Shown in pieces: positions 10,796-18,940 of a stretch of DNA of 64,000 bases (its first letter is position 1; every line of letters begins with the position of its first letter). Location: contig NZ_JYOA01000001.1 of assembly GCF_000955805.1 (NCBI RefSeq), forward strand, positions 596,691-660,690. Direction: 5' to 3'. The notes under the pieces were generated by a model that was given only the letters and a program-made list of their open reading frames with translations, was not told the DNA's origin and made no database searches. Source of the DNA: Pseudomonas sp. 21. GTDB taxonomy: Bacteria; Pseudomonadota; Gammaproteobacteria; Pseudomonadales; Pseudomonadaceae. The position numbers and the translations under genes were made by a program.

Positions 10796-11725
10796 ATGAC
10801 TACTCGTCGTTCGATACTGAGCCTGCTGTTTGCCTGCGCCGCTGTTGTCTGTACATCGAACTCCTTCGCTGCCACGCCCAAGGCGGCCTCCCCCAAAGAA
10901 CTCGTGCTCGCCTCCGGCAGCGCGCTGGTGGTCGACCTGGAGAACGGCAAGACCCTCTACTCCAGCAATCCCAACCTGGTGGTGCCCATCGCCTCGGTGA
11001 CCAAGCTGATGACCGCGATGGTCACCCTGGACGCCAAGCTGCCGATGAACGAGCTGATCCCCGTGGACATCTCCGAGACCGCCGAGATGAAAGGCGTGTT
11101 CTCCCGCGTCCACCTGGGCAGCATGATCAGCCGCCAGAACATGCTGCTGCTGGCGCTGATGTCCTCGGAAAACCGCGCCGCCGCCAGCCTCGCCCACAAT
11201 TATCCGGGCGGTTCGAAGGCCTTCGTCGCGGCGATGAACGCCAAGGCGAAATCCCTCGGCATGACCAGCACCCATTACGTCGAACCCACCGGCCTGTCGA
11301 TCCACAACGTCTCCGACGCCAACGACCTGATCCGCCTGGCCAAGGCCGCCTACACCTACCCGCAGATCCGCCAGTTGAGCACCACGGCGACCAGCGACGC
11401 GCGCTTCAGCAAGCCCAGCTACTCGCTGAGCTTCTTCAATACCAACCCGCTGGTGCGCAACGGCAAGTGGGACATCCGCCTGACCAAGACCGGCTTCACC
11501 AACGACGCCGGCCACTGCCTGGTGATGGTCACCATGATGAACGGCCGCCCGGTCGCCCTGGCCCTGCTCGATGCCTTCGGCAAGCGCACCCACGTGGCCG
11601 ACGCCGGCCGCATCCGCCGCTGGGTGGAAACCGGCGTCGCTTCGCCGGTGCCTGCCGTCGCCTTGCAATACAAGGCACAGCGCAGCCAGGCCCGCGCCGC
11701 CAGCATGACCGCCACCGCCGAGTAA
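10796..11725 (+). CDS. pbpG: D-alanyl-D-alanine endopeptidase (PBP7 family)
   Basis: Periplasmic S11-family penicillin-binding protein of 309 residues that cleaves D-Ala-meso-DAP cross-links in peptidoglycan. A signal peptide covers residues 1 to about 25 (cleavage near SFA-AT). The catalytic SVTK has Ser67 and Lys70, followed by the SEN motif in MSSENRAA and the KTG box in [12 protein letters not shown] start at MTTRRS; a TTG five codons upstream is possible but neither has a strong ribosome site. It is a single gene closed by a 12-bp hairpin. It looks like a housekeeping cell-wall gene, unrelated to the flanking catabolic genes. Confidence 0.92.
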   Translation: MTTRRSILSLLFACAAVVCTSNSFAATPKAASPKELVLASGSALVVDLENGKTLYSSNPNLVVPIASVTKLMTAMVTLDAKLPMNELIPVDISETAEMKGVFSRVHLGSMISRQNMLLLALMSSENRAAASLAHNYPGGSKAFVAAMNAKAKSLGMTSTHYVEPTGLSIHNVSDANDLIRLAKAAYTYPQIRQLSTTATSDARFSKPSYSLSFFNTNPLVRNGKWDIRLTKTGFTNDAGHCLVMVTMMNGRPVALALLDAFGKRTHVADAGRIRRWVETGVASPVPAVALQYKAQRSQARAASMTATAE

Positions 11726-11731
11726 GCTCCC

Positions 11732-11759
11732 GCGCTGGCGGAGTCCGCTCCGCCAGCGC
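11732..11759 (+). terminator. hairpin after pbpG
   Basis: A perfect 12-bp stem (GCGCTGGCGGAG / CTCCGCCAGCGC) with loop TCCG begins 6 bp after the stop. There is no strong T-run, so it may act as a weak terminator or an mRNA end stabiliser. Confidence 0.55.
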
Positions 11760-11826
11760 CCTCTCCTTCCCCCGTTTTCCCTGTCGCTTCAGCCCTGCTG
11801 GATGGCGCTTCCGTCACTTATATGCT

Positions 11827-11855
11827 GGTCGTCATTCAATGCTAGTATGATGACC
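11827..11855. promoter_or_regulatory. imperfect inverted repeat before thioesterase gene
   Basis: GGTCGTCAT and ATGATGACC (8 of 9 paired) with an 11-bp spacer lie 32 bp upstream of the thioesterase start in an unusually AT-rich patch. A GATGACNG...AAT motif of similar look lies next to the palindrome at 15.46 kb. A TetR-type operator is possible. Confidence 0.35.
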
Positions 11856-11886
11856 GTAATATTTAATCGAAGTGCTGGAGCCCGCG

Positions 11887-12426
11887 ATGACCGAACTGAC
11901 ACTGACCCGTGAACAGAAGATTGCCGCCTGGGAAGCGGCGGCCGCGCAAATGCGCCAGCGCCTGGCCGAGCCGGGCGTGATCGCCCTGCAGGAACTGCGC
12001 GGCAAGACGCCCCAGGAATTCTTCGACGGCATCGGAGCAGGCGAATTGCCCGCCCCGCCGATCAACGCGCTGATCGGCTTCGTCCCGCTGGAATGGAGCC
12101 AGGGCCGCTTCGTCTTCCAGGGCACCCCGGACATGCGCCACTACAACCCGCTGGGCACTGTGCACGGCGGCTACGCGGCCACGCTGCTGGACTCGGCCAT
12201 GGGCTGCGCGGTGCACACCATGCTCGAACCGGGCCTGGGCTACACCACGACCGACCTGCGCATCAGCTACATCCGCGCACTGACCCGCGACACCGGACCG
12301 ATCCGCGCCGAGGGCACCATCGTGCATGTCGGCCGCTCCACCGCCCTGGCCGAAGGCCGTCTCTACGACGTGGACGGCAAGCTCTACGCCACCGGTTCCA
12401 CCACCTGCCTGATCCTCGGGCGCTGA
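11887..12426 (+). CDS. PaaI-type hotdog thioesterase
   Basis: Hotdog-fold protein of 179 residues. The core NPLGTVHGGYAATLLDSAMG is the HGG active-site helix region of PaaI/YigI-type acyl-CoA thioesterases. It would hydrolyse acyl- or aryl-CoA in the cytoplasm. The start MTELTLT has GGAG seven bases upstream. The thiolase gene follows after 21 bp, so the two are cotranscribed. Acyl chain preference is unknown. The promoter region carries an inverted repeat at 11827-11855. Confidence 0.87.
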   Translation: MTELTLTREQKIAAWEAAAAQMRQRLAEPGVIALQELRGKTPQEFFDGIGAGELPAPPINALIGFVPLEWSQGRFVFQGTPDMRHYNPLGTVHGGYAATLLDSAMGCAVHTMLEPGLGYTTTDLRISYIRALTRDTGPIRAEGTIVHVGRSTALAEGRLYDVDGKLYATGSTTCLILGR

Positions 12427-12447
12427 CAGCTGTTCAGGAGACCGACC

Positions 12448-13581
12448 ATGACTTCCGTAGTGATCGCGGGTTATGCCCGCTCGCCGTTCCACTTCGCTAA
12501 AAAGGGCGCGCTGATCGACGTACGCCCGGACGACCTTGCCGCGCAGACCGTCAAGGGTCTGGTCGCACGCAGTGGCCTGGACGCCCGGCTGATCGAGGAC
12601 CTGATCATGGGCTGCGCCTATCCCGAGGCCGAACAGGGCATGAACCTCGCGCGCATCACCGGCTTCCTCGCCGGGCTGCCGGAAACGGTGGCCGGCGCCA
12701 CGGTGAACCGTTTCTGCGGCTCGTCCATGACCTCCATCCACTTCGCCGCCGGGCAGATCCAGCTCGGCGCCGGCGATGCGTTCATCTGCGCTGGCGTGGA
12801 GTCCATGACCCGCGTGCCCATGGGCGGCTTCAACCTCTCGCCCAATCCACGCCTGCTGGCGGAGTTCCCGCAGGCCTACATGCCCATGGGGCAGACAGCG
12901 GAAATCGTCGCCGAGCGCTTCGGCATTTCCCGCGTCGACCAGGAAGCCATGGCGGTGGACTCCCATGCCAAGGCGGCCCGTGCCCGTGAACAAGGGCTGC
13001 TGGCGGCGGAAATCGTGCCCATCGACACGCCAAACGGAGTGGTCAACGAGGATGGCTGCATCCGCCCCGGCACCAACCTGGAGGCGCTGGCGCAGCTCAA
13101 GCCGGCGTTCGGCGGCAGCGTCACCGCCGGTACCGCCTCGCCCCTCACCGATGGCGCAGCGGCCGTGCTGGTGTGCAGCGAAGACTTCGCCCGTGCCCAC
13201 GGGCTGGACATCCTGGCGCGGGTGAAAGCCGTCGCCGTGGTTGGCTGCCCGCCGGAGATCATGGGCATGGGCCCGCTCTACGCCACCCGCAAGCTGCTCG
13301 ACCGCGCAGGCCTGCGCATGGCCGACATCGACCTGGTGGAAATCAACGAAGCCTTCTCCAGCCAGGCTCTGGCCTGCCTGCGCGGGCTGGAACTGGATAT
13401 CGACCGGGTCAACCTGCACGGCGGCGCCCTGGCCATCGGCCACCCGCTGGGCGCCACCGGCGCGCGCATCACCGGCAAGGCGGCGGCGCTGCTGAAGGAA
13501 ACCGGCGGACGTTATGCCATCGCGACCCAGTGCATCGGCGGCGGACAAGGCGTGGCGACGTTGCTGGAAGCTGTTCGCTGA
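12448..13581 (+). CDS. thiolase (acetyl-CoA C-acyltransferase)
   Basis: Thiolase of 377 residues with the nucleophile cysteine in [11 protein letters not shown], the histidine in [11 protein letters not shown] and the second cysteine in [12 protein letters not shown]. The GGGQG ending places it nearer the degradative FadA/PcaF-type clade than the thiolase at 1.3 kb. It cleaves 3-ketoacyl-CoA. CAGGAG precedes the ATG. It is paired with the thioesterase and followed by a REP pair and then a TetR regulator on the same strand that could control the pair. The full pathway is not encoded here. Confidence 0.92.
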   Translation: MTSVVIAGYARSPFHFAKKGALIDVRPDDLAAQTVKGLVARSGLDARLIEDLIMGCAYPEAEQGMNLARITGFLAGLPETVAGATVNRFCGSSMTSIHFAAGQIQLGAGDAFICAGVESMTRVPMGGFNLSPNPRLLAEFPQAYMPMGQTAEIVAERFGISRVDQEAMAVDSHAKAARAREQGLLAAEIVPIDTPNGVVNEDGCIRPGTNLEALAQLKPAFGGSVTAGTASPLTDGAAAVLVCSEDFARAHGLDILARVKAVAVVGCPPEIMGMGPLYATRKLLDRAGLRMADIDLVEINEAFSSQALACLRGLELDIDRVNLHGGALAIGHPLGATGARITGKAAALLKETGGRYAIATQCIGGGQGVATLLEAVR

Positions 13582-13626
13582 GCTGAGAACCCGCTCCTGC
13601 AAGGAGAGATTGAGCGGTGCGAAAAC

Positions 13627-13692
13627 ATCGCGGACCGAGTCCGCTCCTACGCATATTCGAGGACCTGTGTGGGAGCGGACTCCGTCCGCGAT
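13627..13692. repeat. inverted REP pair, 'GCGGAC' flavour
   Basis: ATCGCGGACCGAGTCCGCTC and GGGAGCGGACTCCGTCCGCG face each other across a short spacer between the thiolase and TetR genes. Confidence 0.8.
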
Positions 13693-13793
13693 TGCCTTCA
13701 GCGCCTGCCCTATCTGCCCTGAATCACCTCCCCTCGCCCACCCTGCGTTAGAATGTCACCCAGCATTCCATGCACCGCAGGAGACACCCGGTC

Positions 13794-14363
13794 ATGCGTT
13801 ACTCCGAAGACCACAAGGCCCAGACCCGCGAACGCATCATCAACGAAGCGGCGCAGCGCTTCCGCAGCGAAGGCGTCGACGCCACCGGCCTGCAGACGCT
13901 GATGAAGGCGCTGGGCCTGACCCACGGCGGTTTCTACGCGCACTTCAAGTCCAAGGACGAACTGGTGGAGATCGCCCTGCAGCAGGCCGCCGAGCAACTG
14001 CGCCCGGTGGTGGACCAGCAGTTCGCCAAGGACGACCCGCTGCCCGGCTTCATCGAACAGTACCTGTCCACCGGCCACCGCAACGCGCCGGGCAAGGGCT
14101 GCCCGCTGCCGACCATCTCGGCGGAGCTGGGTGCTCGCGGCCATGCCAGTGCCACGACGGATGCCATCGTCCAGGCGCGCATCGACGCCATCGAGCAGGC
14201 GCTGCCCAGCGAGCATGCCGAGGACGAAAGCGTCGCCCTGCTCGCCACGCTGATCGGCGCGCTGGTGCTGTCGCGCAGCGTGGCGGACACGGAGTTGGCC
14301 GACCGCATCCTGGAGAGCACCCGGCGGCACCTCAAGCGGGAGATCGGCGCGGATACGGAGTGA
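13794..14363 (+). CDS. TetR/AcrR-family regulator
   Basis: Repressor-type protein of 189 residues with an N-terminal helix-turn-helix (GVDATGLQTLMKALGLTHGG, then FYAHFKSKDELV). The GGFYAHF form is typical of the NemR/AcrR-like C-terminal-domain-11 group. The start MRYSEDHKA has GGAG upstream. It is downstream of the thioesterase-thiolase pair and convergent with the SDR at 14.5-15.4 kb. The palindrome at 15459-15494 and the repeat at 11827-11855 are candidate binding sites, but this link is only positional. Confidence 0.88.
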   Translation: MRYSEDHKAQTRERIINEAAQRFRSEGVDATGLQTLMKALGLTHGGFYAHFKSKDELVEIALQQAAEQLRPVVDQQFAKDDPLPGFIEQYLSTGHRNAPGKGCPLPTISAELGARGHASATTDAIVQARIDAIEQALPSEHAEDESVALLATLIGALVLSRSVADTELADRILESTRRHLKREIGADTE

Positions 14364-14440
14364 GCCGGCAATTGCCGGAGTATCCGACAGCATGGGTATC
14401 GCTGCGCTCCCCCCATCCTGCGCAAGCGTCGGAAGCTCCC

Positions 14441-14467
14441 TGTAGGAGCGGGCCATGCCCGCGATCA
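14441..14467. repeat. single REP element
   Basis: TGTAGGAGCGGGCCATGCCC then GCGATCA, a single copy of the 'GCGGGCCATGCCCGCG' flavour. Confidence 0.6.
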
Positions 14468-14500
14468 CGCGCAGGGCGCGGTCCTGCAAAAGCCGCGCAT

Positions 14501-14527
14501 AAAAAAGCCCCGGCGCAAGGCCGGGGC
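14501..14527 (-). terminator. rho-independent terminator of SDR gene
   Basis: On the minus strand an 8-bp stem GCCCCGGC/GCCGGGGC with a 5-base loop is followed by six T. It lies 27 bp after the SDR stop and faces the TetR gene. Confidence 0.88.
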
Positions 14528-14553
14528 AAGCTTTTCGCCACTCAGTTACTCGA

Positions 14554-15360
14554 TCAAGCCACCGCCACGCCGTAACGCTGCGCCGGGGCGCTGCGCGAGA
14601 GATTCGGCGCCATCTTCAGGCGCGCGGCGGTGAAGGCTTCGAATTCGCCCGCATCCGGCAGCGCCGGCAGGGTCACCACTTCACCCTGGGCCAGGCCGGC
14701 CAGCGCGGCGTCGACCATGTGGTTCACGTCCATCAGCATTTCCGCCGGCAGTGCGGAGATATCGGTGCCGGCGCGGTCCCAGATTTCGGTGCGGGTGGCG
14801 CCCGGCAGCACGGCCTGGATGCGCAGGCCCAGCGGCGCCAGCTCCTGCTGCATGGACTGGGTCAGGTTGAGCACGAAGGCCTTGGTGGCGCTGTAGCTGC
14901 CGTTGAACAGTTCCGGCGCCAGTGCCAGCACCGAGGCCACGTTGATGATGGTGCCACGACCGCGACCGGCGAAGGCCTTGGCGGCGGCGCCGGCCAGGCG
15001 CGCGGTGGCGATGACGTTCAGTTCGATCATGCTTTCCAGGCGGTCCAGGTCGGTTTCCAGCAGGGTGCCGTTGATCGCCACGCCGGCGTTGTTCAGCAGC
15101 AGGCTGAGACTCGCATCCTCGGCCAGTCGGGCCTCGATGCGCGCGCGGTCTTCGCGGCGGGTCAGGTCGGCCTTCAGCACGTCCACCGAGACGCCGTATT
15201 CCTCGCCGAGGCGCGCAGCCAGGGCTTCCAGGCGCTGCTGGTCGCGGGCTACCAGCAGCAGGTCGTAGCCCTGTGCGGCGAGGCGCTGCGCATAGGTGGC
15301 GCCAATGCCGGAGGAAGCACCGGTGATCAGTGCACGGCCCAGTTGGGATTTGGCATTCAT
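14554..15360 (-). CDS. SDR-family oxidoreductase
   Basis: Classical short-chain dehydrogenase of 268 residues with TGASSGIG near the N-terminus, the NNAG motif (LLLNNAGVA) and the active-site YSATK. It is NAD(P)-dependent; substrate unknown. The ATG at MNAKSQ has GGAGAC upstream. The promoter is striking: a perfect 36-bp palindrome (15459-15494) covers both the -35 and -10 hexamers, which implies tight repression by a dimeric regulator. The gene is closed by a strong terminator. Proteins of this subfamily (DltE/YqjQ-like) are often called SDR family with no known substrate. Confidence 0.88.
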   Translation of the reverse strand: MNAKSQLGRALITGASSGIGATYAQRLAAQGYDLLLVARDQQRLEALAARLGEEYGVSVDVLKADLTRREDRARIEARLAEDASLSLLLNNAGVAINGTLLETDLDRLESMIELNVIATARLAGAAAKAFAGRGRGTIINVASVLALAPELFNGSYSATKAFVLNLTQSMQQELAPLGLRIQAVLPGATRTEIWDRAGTDISALPAEMLMDVNHMVDAALAGLAQGEVVTLPALPDAGEFEAFTAARLKMAPNLSRSAPAQRYGVAVA

Positions 15361-15698
15361 GGTTCTGTCTCCAGGGAGGCGGTTGCCCCGCATGCAAGGT
15401 AGGTAGGGCCGGTTGGCCGTCTGGAATGTCCGGCCCGCTTAAGATTATGGCCGTCATCTGACAGTTAATATTATGCTCATAATATTAACTGTCAAGGTCC
15501 ATTCCCTGAGGGTGACCAGTGGTAACCGGAGTGGCGACAGAGCGCACCGCACGGGCCCTGGAAGCCATTGGGCAGTTTAGGTTGCCCATTCCAGAGCGCT
15601 CGCGAGAGGCTCGCTGCGTCTCCACACAAGAACAATCCCGGAGCGTCACCTGCACCCTGCTGCCTGTCTACGCACCGGAGCGATCCGGAGGAGGACAC
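15361..15698. other. intergenic region, SDR / Cys-rich small protein
   Basis: About 340 bp. The left half holds the SDR leader and the 36-bp palindrome. In the right half I see no gene up to the GGAGGAGG ribosome site at 15687-15694. Confidence 0.6.
15459..15494. promoter_or_regulatory. perfect 36-bp palindrome over SDR promoter
   Basis: Two 17-base arms (TGACAGTTAATATTATG and its exact reverse complement) surround CT. On the minus strand TTGACA at 15495-15490, 16 bp, then TAATAT gives a near-consensus sigma-70 promoter lying inside the palindrome. Binding here would block RNA polymerase. The SDR start is 98 bp downstream. Confidence 0.85.
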
Positions 15699-15836
15699 AT
15701 GCGATTGCGCTGCTTTTTCCTGGGATGTGCTTGGGATGAAGGGAATCTGACCGAAGTCGGCCGCGTGCCGATGCTGTGCCAGCGCTGTGCGCGCTGTGGT
15801 GCGCAGCGGTACCTCAGTCCCGAGCCGGAAATCTGA
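15699..15836 (+). CDS. Cys-rich small protein, 45 residues
   Basis: A short gene with a near-ideal ribosome site (GGAGGAGG, five bases before ATG). The protein starts MRLRCFFLGCAWDEG and ends CQRCARCGAQRYLSPEPEI. Cysteines at 5, 10, 27, 30 and 33 (C-x4-C ... C-x2-C-x2-C) suggest a zinc-ribbon-like or metal-binding fold. From memory Pseudomonas genomes carry a conserved 'PSPA7_2676 family Cys-rich small protein' of this kind; its function is unknown. An in-frame upstream extension exists but has no ribosome site. It shares a bidirectional terminator with qhpB. Confidence 0.75.
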   Translation: MRLRCFFLGCAWDEGNLTEVGRVPMLCQRCARCGAQRYLSPEPEI

Positions 15837-15851
15837 AATCGGCCCAAAGAA

Positions 15852-15883
15852 AATGCCCGGAGCACTTTCGTGCTCCGGGCATT
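15852..15883. terminator. bidirectional terminator
   Basis: A perfect 14-bp stem (AATGCCCGGAGCAC / GTGCTCCGGGCATT) with loop TTTC. It is T-rich on the minus-strand exit (TTTTCTTT), so it ends the qhp operon, and it also closes the Cys-rich small gene. Confidence 0.85.
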
Positions 15884-15916
15884 GGGTGTTGTCCGGCAAC
15901 GCTCAGTTGGCAGGGC

Positions 15917-17050
15917 TCAGTTGGCCACGAACGCCTGGCTGGTGGTGATCGCCATGTCGCCGCCGGGCAGCTTGAGGTCGCCGATGCGCTCCAGGCTGTC
16001 GGCATCGAAGATCGCCACGTCGTTCAGGGTGCCGGTCAGGTACAGCTTGTTGCCGGCCTTGTTGGTCGACAGGCAGTAGTAGGAGTGGTCCAGGTTCGCC
16101 GCCTTGACCAGCTTCTGCTCCTTGATGTCGTACTTGGCCAGGCGGTTCAGCACGCCGTAGATGATGTTGCGGTCCTTGGCCGAGCGGATGCCGCTGAAGT
16201 ACACCTCGGTGACCGGGCCGAAGTCGACGGTCTCGGTCTTGCCGGTGGCCAGGTCGATGTTGAAGAAGCCGTAGAGGAAGTCGGCCGTGGCCAGGTCCTG
16301 CTTGGCGTCCTTGAACTTCGCCGTGGTGTAGAGCAGCGAGAAGTCACGCGGGTAGGTCTGCTGGTTCCACACGTAGAGAACATCTGGCGGCGCGTAGTTG
16401 GGGCGCTTCCAGTTGCGGCTGGGGATGATCACGTCGAACTTGCCGGTCTTCACGTCCACCTTGTAGATGTCCGGGCCCGCCACGTAGAGGGTACCGTCGT
16501 CGCCGCTCTGCATGATGGTCAGCTGGCGCGGCGCCGGGAAGGTGCGCACCGGCTTGGCGTCCATGCCGTCCGCGACGGAATACACCTGAAGGCGCGGCTG
16601 CTGCACCTCGTAGTGCTCGGCGAGGATCAGCGTCGGGTTGGCGATGGCGTAGATCTCCTTGCCGTCATGGCTGACGGTCATGGAGAACATCGCCCGCGCA
16701 TTCTCGCCCGGCCTCTGCGCGATGGTGGCGTGGAACACCGGTTTGCAGTCATCGAGCTGGATGCCGTAGATGTCCGCGTAGTGGTTGCTGAGGATGTAGA
16801 CGGTCTTGCGGTCCGGCGACAGCTGGGTCATGCCCGGGCCGTAGGCGCCGGGGATGGTGCAGGTCTTGAACAGCTTGTCGGTCTGCATGTCGATGACGTG
16901 CAGGTTGTTCGGGTAGTTGGTGCTGATCAGGTATTCGTGGCCACTCTCCAGCGCCTTGCCGGTGTCGGCGCCGGTATCGGCGGCGACGGCTTGCAGCGCG
17001 CAGGCCAGCGAGAGGCCGCCGAGCGCGGCGGCGAATGCTTTTCTGGACAT
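15917..17050 (-). CDS. qhpB: quinohemoprotein amine dehydrogenase beta subunit
   Basis: 377 residues. A signal peptide (MSRKAFAAALGGLSLACALQ, cleaved near AVA-AD) leads into a seven-bladed beta-propeller with YVTN-like strand repeats (YLISTNYPNNLHVIDMQTDK first). In QHNDH the beta subunit holds the small gamma subunit next to the di-haem alpha subunit in the periplasm. I place the start at MSRK, with GAGG ten bases upstream; an ATG ten codons earlier (17080) has a poorer site. It is the last gene of qhpADCB and ends at a strong terminator. The identity is secured by the three genes upstream. Confidence 0.93.
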   Translation of the reverse strand: MSRKAFAAALGGLSLACALQAVAADTGADTGKALESGHEYLISTNYPNNLHVIDMQTDKLFKTCTIPGAYGPGMTQLSPDRKTVYILSNHYADIYGIQLDDCKPVFHATIAQRPGENARAMFSMTVSHDGKEIYAIANPTLILAEHYEVQQPRLQVYSVADGMDAKPVRTFPAPRQLTIMQSGDDGTLYVAGPDIYKVDVKTGKFDVIIPSRNWKRPNYAPPDVLYVWNQQTYPRDFSLLYTTAKFKDAKQDLATADFLYGFFNIDLATGKTETVDFGPVTEVYFSGIRSAKDRNIIYGVLNRLAKYDIKEQKLVKAANLDHSYYCLSTNKAGNKLYLTGTLNDVAIFDADSLERIGDLKLPGGDMAITTSQAFVAN

Positions 17051-17109
17051 GCAGGTTTTCCTCTTGTTCTTCTGGTCCATGCTCTTGGGGCCGATATTCG
17101 TCAGTCCGG

Positions 17110-17433
17110 TCATTTGTCGTCCGGGAATACGGTGCCGAGGTTGCGCCAGTTCTCGGCCGAGGCCTGCGCATCCTTGTTCCAGTCGGGGTAGGTGCTCATC
17201 ATGTCCGGCACCTGGGCCGGCCACCAGCAAGGGTCGGAGCAGCCGTAGAGGTCCGCTTCCATCGGCTGGCAGAGCGAGGACACGCCGCCGAACACGTCGA
17301 CTTCCCAGCCCGGGTCGGTGGTGGCCGCGCAGCCGGCCACGGAGTTCATCGCCACCACGTCCTCGATGCGATCCTCGGCGGCGGCCTGTTCGAGCTTCTG
17401 TGCTTTGGTGTTGATCGCTTTCAGATGTTTCAT
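17110..17433 (-). CDS. qhpC: quinohemoprotein amine dehydrogenase gamma subunit (CTQ peptide)
   Basis: 107 residues: a 28-residue leader and a 79-residue mature catalytic peptide. Counting from residue 29, cysteines fall at 7, 27, 37 and 41, acidic partners at Glu16, Asp33 and Asp49, and the cofactor tryptophan at 43. These are exactly the residues known to form three Cys-acid thioethers and the Cys37-Trp43 cysteine tryptophylquinone in the Pseudomonas putida and Paracoccus enzymes. Core motif: [16 protein letters not shown]. The leader lacks a Sec signal, as expected, because QhpE removes it and QhpF is thought to export the peptide. The ATG follows the qhpD stop by one base, so translation is probably coupled. 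Confidence 0.97.
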   Translation of the reverse strand: MKHLKAINTKAQKLEQAAAEDRIEDVVAMNSVAGCAATTDPGWEVDVFGGVSSLCQPMEADLYGCSDPCWWPAQVPDMMSTYPDWNKDAQASAENWRNLGTVFPDDK

Positions 17434-17434
17434 G

Positions 17435-18865
17435 TCAGTGCGCCTTCCGCGGAGTGATGTGGCGGTCGATGAAGCTGGGGTTGGAGGCCATGATCCGGCT
17501 GTAGACCTCGATGCCGAAGTCGACCCAGTCCCTCATCAGTTCGCAGTAGTGGTAGGTGGGGTGCGCCGGGTCGCCGTAACGCGCGTAGCTCTCGTGGTAG
17601 CAGCCGCCGGAGCAGAGGTTGCGGATGTGGCAGCTGGCGCAGCCGGTGTCGGTGCGGTCCAGGCGCTGCGACAGGAAGTCGTTCAGCTCGGCCTGCTTCA
17701 CCCCTTCATGGACGTTGCCGAAGGTCGGCAGCGAGGAACCGGTGAAGCGGTGGCACAGGTTCAGCTCGCCCTTGTGGTCCACCGCCAGCATCTTCAGGCC
17801 GGCGCCACACGGCAGGGCTTTCTTCTGCCCTTCGTGGATGTCGGTGATCAGCTGGTGCAGGTTGGAGAAGCCGATGTTGCGCCCTTCCAGCGCCTCGTCC
17901 AGGTAGCGGCGGCCGAGGGCCTTCATGCCGGCGAAGACCGCCTTCAGCTCGTCCCCGGTGAGGTTGTAGCTGCTGATATCGCCCGAGGTGACGGGGGCGA
18001 AACCGACTTCGGCGAAGCCCATCTCGTTGAACAGGTGGTTCCAGATGGTCTCGACATCGGTGACGCCAGTGGTGAGCGTCACCCGCGCGCCAACCGGCCG
18101 CGCGGTGTAGCGCGACAGCAGCATGTCGGCCTTGCGCCGCACCACGTCATAGGTGCCCTGCCCGCCCACGGTGATACGGTTGCGGTCGTGCACCGTCTTC
18201 GGCCCGTCGATGCTGATGGACAGCCCGAAGCGATGGGCGTTGAGCCAGTCGACGATTTCCTCGGTGAGCAGCGTGGCGTTGGTGGTCATGACGAAGTCCA
18301 CCGTCTTGCCCAGCTCGCCGAAACGGCGCTCGCAGTAGGCAACCATGTGCTCGATCAGCGGGCGGTTGGACAGCGGCTCGCCGCCGAAGAACACCACGGT
18401 GTAGCGCTGCTCTTCGGGGGACTCCTGGATCAGCATTTCCACCGAGGCCTCGGCGGTTTCCGCGCCCATCTTCTTGCCGGCGGAGGGCTTGTCCAGGTCT
18501 TCCTTGTAGCAGTAGGTGCAGCTCAGGTTGCAACCGGTGTTGACGTTCAGCACCACGGTGTTGAGCGCGGTGCGGTCAACCTTCTTGATGCCGATTTCAG
18601 GGGTCAGCGGCGAGCCATCGCTGACCAGCTCCAGCGCGATCAGCTCGCGCAGGGTCTCGTCGATTTCCTCGGCGCCGAAGCGCCCGGCCAGGCGTTGGGT
18701 CAGCTCGTCCGGCGAGCAGGCATGCCCGCGCAGCGCGTCGATGATCCCGCCGGTCAACTCGTCGCTGGCGAACAGCGAGGAGCTGGGGATATGGAACAAC
18801 AGGCGGTCGGCGTCGACCTGCACTTCGTGCAGGTTGCGTTCGACCAGATTCAAGATGGCGCCCAT
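17435..18865 (-). CDS. qhpD: radical SAM maturase QhpD
   Basis: 476 residues. The radical SAM cluster motif is C112-x3-C116-x2-C119 ([13 protein letters not shown]), and the C-terminal SPASM region has further cysteines ([28 protein letters not shown]). QhpD builds the intra-peptide Cys-to-Asp/Glu thioether bridges in QhpC in the cytoplasm. The start [11 protein letters not shown] has GGGAGG upstream. It lies between qhpA and qhpC, the same A-D-C-B order as in Paracoccus. The N-terminal 100 residues resemble a peptide-recognition domain that would bind the QhpC leader. Confidence 0.95.
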   Translation of the reverse strand: MGAILNLVERNLHEVQVDADRLLFHIPSSSLFASDELTGGIIDALRGHACSPDELTQRLAGRFGAEEIDETLRELIALELVSDGSPLTPEIGIKKVDRTALNTVVLNVNTGCNLSCTYCYKEDLDKPSAGKKMGAETAEASVEMLIQESPEEQRYTVVFFGGEPLSNRPLIEHMVAYCERRFGELGKTVDFVMTTNATLLTEEIVDWLNAHRFGLSISIDGPKTVHDRNRITVGGQGTYDVVRRKADMLLSRYTARPVGARVTLTTGVTDVETIWNHLFNEMGFAEVGFAPVTSGDISSYNLTGDELKAVFAGMKALGRRYLDEALEGRNIGFSNLHQLITDIHEGQKKALPCGAGLKMLAVDHKGELNLCHRFTGSSLPTFGNVHEGVKQAELNDFLSQRLDRTDTGCASCHIRNLCSGGCYHESYARYGDPAHPTYHYCELMRDWVDFGIEVYSRIMASNPSFIDRHITPRKAH

Positions 18866-18940
18866 GGCGACCTCCCGGAACTTGCTTGCCAATCCCCGTC
18901 CGAAGACGGGGTTCAGGGGTTCAGTTCATCCGATCCCGCA

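Noticed and set aside
11863-13602. 579-codon minus frame opposite thioesterase and thiolase
   Set aside because: It is a mirror of the coding strand. The two real genes have complete active-site motifs and Shine-Dalgarno sites.
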